From positions 1-22,254 of the forward strand of contig PBLR01000038.1 in NCBI GenBank assembly GCA_002722385.1: 22,254 bases of DNA, given 5' to 3'. The notes beneath the pieces are model-generated. The model searched no databases and was not told the DNA's origin. It was given only the letters and a program-made list of their open reading frames with translations. The translations under genes were made by a program, and so were the position numbers. The DNA comes from SAR116 cluster bacterium (lineage in GTDB: Bacteria; Pseudomonadota; Alphaproteobacteria; Puniceispirillales; Puniceispirillaceae). Below, one piece after another: positions 16,800 through 22,254 of this stretch (position 1 is its first letter; each line of letters begins with the position of its first letter).

Positions 16800-17515
16800 G
16801 ATGTTTGCTGTCCTTGCGTTTTATGAACATACTGCAATAAAAACCGGCGCGCTGCATCGCGTTCAGCCTGTTTGCGGGTCCGCCCTTCACCTGTACAGAT
16901 GCCCAGACCGCTTAGTTCAACAGACATCTTGAACACAGGTTCATGGGCTGAGCCTGTCTGGCCGACAAGCTGGTAAACCGGCCGGTCATATTTTGCTGAT
17001 GCAGCCCATTCCTGAAGCTCTGATTTCGGGTTGCTGTCCAGCTCGTTCGGCAGCTCGTCAGGGATCGGCCAGTTGGACAGGATAAACCGGCGTGCCGCCT
17101 CCAGCCCGCCATCCAGATACAGCGCGGCAATAACCGCCTCTATCACATCAGCCTGAACAGATGCGCGCATGGCCAGCCCTGTCTGCGCCGGATCACAAAT
17201 AATGAAGTCCTGTATCTTCAAAGCCTGACAAATCGCAGCTAGAGCCGCCTCATTTGAGAGATGATGATAACGTTTGGTCAGCTCGCCCTGATCTGCCTCA
17301 GGGAAACGGCTGAACAGATGACCAGTCAGCACCAGCCCCAACACCCGGTCACCAAGAAATTCAAGCCGTTCGTAATTCTCTGTCCAACCGGTCCAGCTGG
17401 TATGTGTAAAGGCCGTGCGTAAAACAAACCTGTCAGTGAAATTGTGGCCAAGCACCTGTTCTGCTGCTGCCAGCTGTTGGGCTTCAGAGCGATCTGACAG
17501 CGGGGTCCTGGTCAT
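16796..17515 (-). CDS. rnc: Ribonuclease III
   Basis: RNase III cleaves double-stranded RNA, including rRNA precursors and structured mRNAs. The 239-residue product has the signature YERLEFLGDRVLGL (48-61); Glu49, Glu52 and Asp56 match E. coli Glu38, Glu41 and Asp45, and Asp123 and Glu126 in ADVIEAVIAAL complete the metal site. Arg replaces the usual Ser after the catalytic Asp. A C-terminal dsRNA-binding domain spans about 164-230 (PKSELQEWA to KQAERDAARRFLL). The start overlaps the lepB stop as ATGA and the end overlaps era as ATGA. The order lepB-rnc-era-recO is conserved in many bacteria. Confidence 0.97.
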   Translation of the reverse strand: MTRTPLSDRSEAQQLAAAEQVLGHNFTDRFVLRTAFTHTSWTGWTENYERLEFLGDRVLGLVLTGHLFSRFPEADQGELTKRYHHLSNEAALAAICQALKIQDFIICDPAQTGLAMRASVQADVIEAVIAALYLDGGLEAARRFILSNWPIPDELPNELDSNPKSELQEWAASAKYDRPVYQLVGQTGSAHEPVFKMSVELSGLGICTGEGRTRKQAERDAARRFLLQYVHKTQGQQTS

Positions 17516-18261
17516 TCAATCGTGTTCCCGAGCCGTTCAAAACGGATCGCTGAGGGCCATTTCCACAACTCCCAGATATAAGCAGAGCTGTCATGGCTGA
17601 AAAACAGAAAGCGGGCTTCACCAATGAAATTTTCAAGCGGCACAAAGCCCACAGATGAAGACCGGCTGTCCCGAGAATTATCGCGGTTATCCCCCATCAT
17701 AAAATAATGCCCGGCCGGCACCACATATTCAGGTGTGTTGTCAAAGGTCTGGCGGTCGCTGATTTCCTGAATAAGATGGGTCAGCCCGCCTGGCAGTGTT
17801 TCCTGATATAAGGTTGTCATCTGGCCGCCGCCTGAAGCGACCTGTCTGCCATTACCGACCAGACGGCGTTCCACAGGCTGGCCATTTATATGCAGCACAC
17901 CCTGCCTGACCTGAATCCTGTCACCCGGCACACCAATGACCCGCTTGATATAATCAACTGAGGTATCAGACGGCAGGCGAAACACCGCCACCTGACCGCG
18001 CTGTGGGGTGCTGTCACCGCCAAACAAACGACCATCAATCGGTGCCAGCCTGAACGGGAAGGAATAGCGTGAATAGCCATAGCTGTATTTGGTCACAAAC
18101 AGATAATCCCCGACCAAAAGAGACGGGATCATAGACCCGGACGGAATATTGAACGGTTCCGCCACAAGTGAGCGAAACCCTAACGCGATTGCGCCTGCGA
18201 TCAGGAGGGTTTTCAGCGTATCCACAATGCCCGAAGAGGAGGACTGTTTTTCAGATGACAT
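17512..18261 (-). CDS. lepB: Signal peptidase I
   Basis: LepB removes signal peptides from exported proteins at the periplasmic face of the inner membrane. The 249-residue protein has one N-terminal membrane segment (about 14-34). The catalytic Ser43 lies in IPSGSMIPSLLVGD and the general base Lys106 in DYIKRVIGVPGD. The GDNRDNSRDSR box is also present. This is the S26 Ser/Lys dyad type. The protein has a single N-terminal transmembrane segment, unlike E. coli LepB with two. The start is 64 nt downstream of acpS, the longest gap inside this run, and that gap holds an AT-rich inverted repeat. The end overlaps rnc by 4 nt. Confidence 0.96.
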   Translation of the reverse strand: MSSEKQSSSSGIVDTLKTLLIAGAIALGFRSLVAEPFNIPSGSMIPSLLVGDYLFVTKYSYGYSRYSFPFRLAPIDGRLFGGDSTPQRGQVAVFRLPSDTSVDYIKRVIGVPGDRIQVRQGVLHINGQPVERRLVGNGRQVASGGGQMTTLYQETLPGGLTHLIQEISDRQTFDNTPEYVVPAGHYFMMGDNRDNSRDSRSSSVGFVPLENFIGEARFLFFSHDSSAYIWELWKWPSAIRFERLGNTIE

Positions 18262-18300
18262 AAAGCTTCTCTATTTTGCTATCGAGGCTGGTTCGTGTTG

Positions 18301-18318
18301 CTTTAAACATAGTTAAAG
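18301..18318 (-). promoter_or_regulatory. AT-rich inverted repeat in the acpS-lepB gap
   Basis: CTTTAA (18301-18306) and TTAAAG (18313-18318) form a 6-bp inverted repeat around a 6-nt centre. It sits in the only non-overlapping gap of more than 25 nt between the RSH gene and recO, about 40 nt before the lepB ATG. It could be an operator or part of an internal promoter; no well-spaced -35/-10 pair was found. Confidence 0.25.
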
Positions 18319-18325
18319 GCCGACA

Positions 18326-18751
18326 TCAAGTGGGCGGCGGTTTGCCAGCCCCTGCATTTGCCGATGCGCTGAGGACCACAAAGGCAGAGGAATAGGGCGG
18401 CTCGTCACTGATAGACAGATGAAGATGCGGGCTGAAGCCTTGAGGGCACAGGCTGCCCAGCCCGGCAAGACAGGCCCCGGACAAGACCAGTTCAGGCGCG
18501 CCTGAGGCAGAGGACAGCGTTTCAGCATGCTGCCAGTGCATGCCTGTCTGATCAGCAGAAGCCAGAGCCTTATAGACCGCTTCTTTGACCGCAAAACGGC
18601 CCGCCAGATAGGCCGCTTTGTTTTTGCGGGCGGCCAGCTCAGCCTGTTCATCAGCGGTATAAATACGGTCAAGGAACCGCTGGCCAAACCGGTCCAAAAG
18701 CCGGGACATCCGCCGCTGGTTACAGATATCATGACCAATGCCGATAATCAT
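18326..18751 (-). CDS. acpS: Holo-[acyl-carrier-protein] synthase
   Basis: AcpS transfers 4'-phosphopantetheine from CoA to a serine of acyl carrier protein, activating it for fatty acid synthesis. The 141-residue protein starts MIIGIGHDICNQRRM with metal ligand Asp8. It carries the second signature GRFAVKEAVYKAL (51-63) with Glu57 as the other ligand; SISDEPPYSSAFVV near the C-terminus is also typical. The last residues (ASANAGAGKPPPT) are a short low-complexity tail. The ATG overlaps the pdxJ stop as ATGA. pdxJ-acpS adjacency is conserved across Proteobacteria. Confidence 0.95.
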   Translation of the reverse strand: MIIGIGHDICNQRRMSRLLDRFGQRFLDRIYTADEQAELAARKNKAAYLAGRFAVKEAVYKALASADQTGMHWQHAETLSSASGAPELVLSGACLAGLGSLCPQGFSPHLHLSISDEPPYSSAFVVLSASANAGAGKPPPT

Positions 18752-19485
18752 ATAGCCGCCCTGCCCTCATCCATAATCTGGCGCATCTGTGCAATCGCAT
18801 CAGACAATCCGGTAAACAGCGCCGCCCCCATCAGAAAATGGCCGATATTCAGCTCAACAATTTCAGGGATCCGGGCGACCTGGCCTGCGGTCTCAAACGA
18901 CAGCCCGTGACCGGCATGAACTTCCAGACCGCAAGTGCTGGAAAAGCGGGCTGCCGAGATAATCCGGTCATATTCAGCCTCACGCTCAGCCCCGGCAGGC
19001 AAATCACAATAGCGGCCTGTATGCAGCTCAACAATATCTGCGCCAATCTCTGCCGCAGCAGACAAATCTTCAGGTTCTGCATCAACAAATAAAGACACCC
19101 TGATCCCGGCGGCCTTTAATTTATCAATCTGTTCAGACAGCCTGTCTTTCTGGCGGGCCACGGCCAGCCCGCCTTCGGTTGTCAGCTCTTCTCTTTTCTC
19201 CGGCACGATACAGGCCGCATGCGGGCGCACATCACAGGCAATGGTCACCATCTCATCCGTGGCGGCCATTTCAAAATTCAGCGGCAGGGCAATCGCCTGC
19301 TTCAGGGCATAGATATCTGCATCACGAATATGCCGGCGATCTTCGCGCAAATGGGCAGTAATGCCATCTGCACCTGCAGACTGGGCCAGCAGGGCTGCAG
19401 ACACAGGATCAGGGTGGCTGCCGCCGCGCGCGTTTCTGACCGTTGCGATGTGATCAATATTGACCCCAAGCCGAAGTGCCTTCAT
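18748..19485 (-). CDS. pdxJ: Pyridoxine 5'-phosphate synthase
   Basis: PdxJ closes the pyridine ring from 1-deoxyxylulose 5-phosphate and 3-amino-2-oxopropyl phosphate in the DXP-dependent vitamin B6 pathway. The 245-residue TIM barrel starts MKALRLGVNIDHIATVRNARGG. His45 (in HLREDRRHI), Glu72 (in NFEMAATDEM) and His193 (in EVHAGHG) fall at the same numbers as the E. coli catalytic residues. VPEKREELTTEGGL and ELHTGRY are further signatures. The start overlaps the DUF2062 stop as ATGA; a 26-codon extension into the upstream gene is unlikely. It ends overlapping acpS. PLP made here would serve enzymes such as the threonine ammonia-lyase in this window. Confidence 0.96.
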   Translation of the reverse strand: MKALRLGVNIDHIATVRNARGGSHPDPVSAALLAQSAGADGITAHLREDRRHIRDADIYALKQAIALPLNFEMAATDEMVTIACDVRPHAACIVPEKREELTTEGGLAVARQKDRLSEQIDKLKAAGIRVSLFVDAEPEDLSAAAEIGADIVELHTGRYCDLPAGAEREAEYDRIISAARFSSTCGLEVHAGHGLSFETAGQVARIPEIVELNIGHFLMGAALFTGLSDAIAQMRQIMDEGRAAI

Positions 19486-20027
19486 GTCGCTTTTTCCATT
19501 TGTTCGCGTTGTTGTTTTTTCCGCAGCCGGTGTTCGCGCCAGCTGACAATCCCCCAATAGCATACAGAAAAGCTGACAATCCAGGAGAGAACAAACATTA
19601 ACATGCCGCCCACCGCCATCGGCATAAAATAGGCCAGAAACTGGCTGTAAGTATCTGGCGCTTCGGCCAGGCCCGAATAAGCGGTAATCCCGAAATAATT
19701 GATCAGCCCATCACCGACCGCCTGAAGCAGGACAAAAATCAGCGGGAAGGTCCAGGGGTTGCCGACCAGCGTGCCCAGAAAGGCGGTCACCATATTGCCG
19801 CGCAGAAAATACGCCACCCCAAACGCCAGCAGCAAATGAAACCCGACCAACGGGGTGAAGGACACCGCCACCCCACAGGCAAAGCCGCTGGCCAGTGAAT
19901 ACGCAGAGCCCGGCATCCGCAACACCCGCTGCACAAGATAGCTGTACAGGCGCGAAAACCCCTTACGTGGCCACAGGATTTCCCTGATTTTAGCTGAAAA
20001 GCTGAGCGGTACACGCCGTCGAAACAT
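19482..20027 (-). CDS. DUF2062 membrane protein of unknown function
   Basis: The 181-residue protein belongs to the DUF2062 family by its hydrophobic layout and the motif GFACGVAVSFTPLVGFH (48-64) followed by RGN (77-79) and GTLVGNPWTFP (85-95). Membrane segments are likely near 43-73, 78-107 and 130-165. The N-terminus is basic (MFRRRVPLSF) and the C-terminus is a strongly charged tail (WREHRLRKKQQREQMEK), so both ends could contact cytosolic partners or lipid. No catalytic residues are evident and no function is established. The ATG at 20025-20027 fits GGGAAG 6 nt upstream better than the GTG one codon earlier. It lies 23 nt after the RSH gene and overlaps pdxJ by 4 nt. Confidence 0.85.
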   Translation of the reverse strand: MFRRRVPLSFSAKIREILWPRKGFSRLYSYLVQRVLRMPGSAYSLASGFACGVAVSFTPLVGFHLLLAFGVAYFLRGNMVTAFLGTLVGNPWTFPLIFVLLQAVGDGLINYFGITAYSGLAEAPDTYSQFLAYFMPMAVGGMLMFVLSWIVSFSVCYWGIVSWREHRLRKKQQREQMEKAT

Positions 20028-20050
20028 CACATTCTTCCCGCAGACAAGGT

Positions 20051-22252
20051 CTATAATCCTCTTCTCTCTACGGATTCTATGTATTTGTTGGACCGCAAAA
20101 CAGCAATAATAGAATGAATATGTTCAAGATTTTTTACATCAATATCTAAAATAAAGGTGAAAAAATTCATATCCCGTTCTGTCAGCTGGATATGGGTGAT
20201 GTTGCCGGCCTGCTGGCCAATCACAGTACAGAGCGCGGCCAAGGCCCCCGGTTCATTCACCACCACAGCCTGTATCCGCCCGGCATAACGGCGCCCGGCC
20301 CCGCGCGGCCAGTCCACATTCAACCATAATTCAGGAATTTCAACGAATTTCGCAAGCGTATTACAGTTTTTGGTATGAACCGTTACGCCTTTTCCTGTGG
20401 TCACAATCCCGACAATCTTATCACCGGGAAGCGGATGACAGCATTTGCCCAGATGCACAGCCAGGCCTTCATGAGCCCTATCCACATGAAAGAGCGGTTC
20501 AGGCGGTGTATCCGCAACCGGACTGGTCTTGTCCGCACTGCTGGTGGTGGCCAGATCAGGATGCAGCCGGTCAAACACGTCTTTTGCCTTCAGCTTGGCC
20601 TCGGCGATATGGGCGTATAGTTCAGTCCGGGTGCTGGCATTAAAGGCAGACAAAAATTCATCAATCAGCTGTTCTTTGAATTTTGTTTTCCTGAACCTGT
20701 ATTCGCGTTCCAGAAGCACCTTGCCAACACGGGCAAATTCTTCTTGTTTCTGCAGCCGGATAAAGCGTTTGATCGCAGACCGGGCACGGCCGGTTTTGGC
20801 AAAATCTTCCCAGTCACTGCGCGGGCTGGCATCTTTTTCAGTGATGATGGAGACCTGGTCCCCATTCACCAGCTCTGTGGTCAGCTGGCGGCGTTTATCA
20901 TTGATCAGAACGCCAACACATCTGTCACCGACATCTGTATGAACAGCATAGGCAAAATCAATTGCGGTCGCGCCCTTTGGCAGGCTGATCAAATCCCCCT
21001 TGGGGGTGAAGCAGAACACCTTGTCCTGATACATTTCCAGTTTGGTGTTTTCCAGAAATTCTGTGGCTTCTTCATTCAGCTCAAGAAGGCTGACCAGCTC
21101 GCGCGCCCATCTGAACGTCTCCAGCCTGGCCTGGCGTTCCTGATTTGTATCCGGCTGGGCAGAGCTTTCTTTATAATCCCAATGCGCCGCCACGCCGCGT
21201 TCTGCTGTGTCATCCATATCCTCTGTGCGGATCTGAATTTCAATTTTCTGGCGCATTGGCCCGATAACGCCGGTATGAAGAGACTGATACCCGTTGGTCT
21301 TGGGCGTTGAGATATAATCTTTGAACCGGCCCATCACCACCGGAAAGGCGGTATGAATACAGCCCAAGGTCTGATAACAGCTGGCAACATCCTGAACGAT
21401 GATCCGAAAGGCCATCACGTCCGACAGCTGATCCATGGTGACGTTTTTCACCTGCATCTTGCGCGATATTGAATAGGGTGTTTTGCGGCGGCCTGTCACC
21501 TCGCAAAGGATGCCCTTCTCGGCAAGAAGTGATTGCAGTTCAGCACAGATTTTGGGCACCACAGATTCGGTTTCAATCGCCAGAAATTCCAACCGGCTGA
21601 TAATCGAATCCCGCATCTCCGGCTGCAGAATTTCAAAGCTGAGATCTTCCAGATCTGTCTGGAAACGGGTGATCCCCATCCGTTCCGCAAGAGGGGCGTA
21701 TATTTCCATTGTTTCAGTGGCAATGCGCCGCCGTTTCTCAAGGCTGCTCACCGCCTTGAGTGTCTGCATATTGTGGGTGCGGTCTGCCAGCTTGACCAGA
21801 AGAACACGAATATCTTTACCCACAGCAAGCACGAATTTCCGGAAATTTTCGGCCTGCTTGGTGTCAACAGACTGCAGCTCCAGCCGGCTGAGCTTGGTCA
21901 CCCCATCGACCAGCATAGCCACATTCTCTCCGAATTCAGTGGCGATGTCTTTTAAGGTCACTTCACAGTCTTCAACTGTGTCATGCAACAGGGCGGTCAC
22001 CAATGTATCTGTGTCCAGCCGCATTTCCGCCAGCAGATGCGCCACCCGAAGAGGATGGGTGAAATAAGGCTCACCACTTTCGCGGGACTGGCCATCATGC
22101 GCCGACCGGCCAAACAGATAGGCCCGCTTCAGCTTATCCAGTCCGGCTTCGCTGTCATAAGCGGCACGCACATCAAGAAGGTTAGCGAACGCCTGTTCAA
22201 CAAGGTCACTTTGTTTTGCGGGCGGGGTTTTTGTTTTCACCTGGGCTGACAT
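20051..22252 (-). CDS. rsh: Bifunctional (p)ppGpp synthetase/hydrolase, RSH family
   Basis: This is the stringent-response enzyme that makes and degrades (p)ppGpp. The 733 residues contain an HD hydrolase domain with HDTVED (90-95), indicating an active hydrolase. A synthetase domain follows with RFKDYISTPKTNGYQSLHT (309-327); the RXKD form marks bifunctional Mg-dependent enzymes, unlike the EXDD of RelA. Next are a TGS domain (about 410-470), a conserved-Cys domain with LGKCCHPLPGD (601-611), and a C-terminal ACT domain (about 660-731). Most alphaproteobacteria have one such long RSH, named rsh, relA or spoT. The ATG is two bases from the window edge, so a longer N-terminus cannot be ruled out, though about 35 residues precede the conserved core as expected. 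Its promoter is outside the window. Confidence 0.95.
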   Translation of the reverse strand: MSAQVKTKTPPAKQSDLVEQAFANLLDVRAAYDSEAGLDKLKRAYLFGRSAHDGQSRESGEPYFTHPLRVAHLLAEMRLDTDTLVTALLHDTVEDCEVTLKDIATEFGENVAMLVDGVTKLSRLELQSVDTKQAENFRKFVLAVGKDIRVLLVKLADRTHNMQTLKAVSSLEKRRRIATETMEIYAPLAERMGITRFQTDLEDLSFEILQPEMRDSIISRLEFLAIETESVVPKICAELQSLLAEKGILCEVTGRRKTPYSISRKMQVKNVTMDQLSDVMAFRIIVQDVASCYQTLGCIHTAFPVVMGRFKDYISTPKTNGYQSLHTGVIGPMRQKIEIQIRTEDMDDTAERGVAAHWDYKESSAQPDTNQERQARLETFRWARELVSLLELNEEATEFLENTKLEMYQDKVFCFTPKGDLISLPKGATAIDFAYAVHTDVGDRCVGVLINDKRRQLTTELVNGDQVSIITEKDASPRSDWEDFAKTGRARSAIKRFIRLQKQEEFARVGKVLLEREYRFRKTKFKEQLIDEFLSAFNASTRTELYAHIAEAKLKAKDVFDRLHPDLATTSSADKTSPVADTPPEPLFHVDRAHEGLAVHLGKCCHPLPGDKIVGIVTTGKGVTVHTKNCNTLAKFVEIPELWLNVDWPRGAGRRYAGRIQAVVVNEPGALAALCTVIGQQAGNITHIQLTERDMNFFTFILDIDVKNLEHIHSIIAVLRSNKYIESVERRGL

Positions 22253-22254
22253 AA

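Noticed and set aside
16273..16932. 219-codon plus-strand ORF across era and rnc
   Set aside because: Antisense to two well-conserved genes and spanning their junction; no motif and low-quality composition.
18313..18738. Second minus-strand frame of 141 codons over acpS
   Set aside because: Out-of-frame shadow; the other frame has the AcpS metal ligands and both signatures.
20744..21310. 188-codon plus-strand ORF, and another at 21483-22067, within the RSH gene
   Set aside because: Both are opposite conserved RSH domains and resemble no protein family.

Overview
The window is a gene-dense chromosomal segment of an alphaproteobacterium. Support comes from conserved gene neighbourhoods (bifunctional RSH gene, DUF2062, pdxJ, acpS, lepB, rnc, era, recO; and proS, lolC, lolD, dnaE), a short ProRS without the large editing insertion, an Asp-type HemB metal site, a bacterial arginyl/leucyl-transferase (Bpt) and a single RSH protein with the RXKD signature. 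Base composition looks moderate (roughly mid-50s % GC by eye), which together with the gene order would suit a marine SAR116-like lineage. That placement is a guess. Eighteen complete protein genes and one partial gene fill almost the whole window. No tRNA, rRNA, CRISPR array, insertion sequence, prophage or unrecognised accessory cluster was found.

Layout. (A) 1-9423, minus strand: proS, lolC, lolD, dnaE, then rpsB, tsf and the 5' part of pyrH, which runs off the left edge. lolC/lolD and lolD/dnaE overlap. rpsB has its own sigma70-like promoter just after dnaE and a structured leader of about 110 nt. Hairpins also sit in the rpsB-tsf and tsf-pyrH spacers. (B) 9424-9694: divergent intergenic region between proS and hemB with two short palindromes, one of which could supply the -10 element for both directions. 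(C) 9695-12821, plus strand: hemB, a PLP threonine ammonia-lyase with a C-terminal ACT domain, and bpt. (D) 12836-22252, minus strand: the RSH (p)ppGpp synthetase/hydrolase gene, a DUF2062 membrane protein gene, pdxJ, acpS, lepB, rnc, era and recO in one tightly packed run, followed by parC, which converges on bpt with only 14 nt between the stop codons.

How the genes relate. The window encodes core functions: translation (S2, EF-Ts, ProRS), replication and chromosome segregation (Pol III alpha, topoisomerase IV subunit A), RNA processing and ribosome assembly (RNase III, Era), repair (RecO), envelope biogenesis (LolCD, signal peptidase I), cofactors (PdxJ, AcpS, HemB), pyrimidine nucleotide supply (UMP kinase), amino-acid metabolism (threonine ammonia-lyase), N-degron proteolysis (Bpt) and the stringent response (RSH). 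Five of the seven junctions from the RSH gene to recO are stop/start overlaps, so translational coupling is likely.

I did not find a convincing new biological system. The items most worth a second look are RNA-level signals: the rpsB leader with mutually exclusive pairings, a 12-bp tsf-pyrH hairpin that is fully paired only in the transcribed strand, and a 14-codon ORF whose stop overlaps the lolC start. Others are the symmetric -10 palindrome, the Ala at the quinolone-determining position of ParC, the acidic tail of S2, and the conserved but uncharacterised DUF2062 gene beside the RSH gene.
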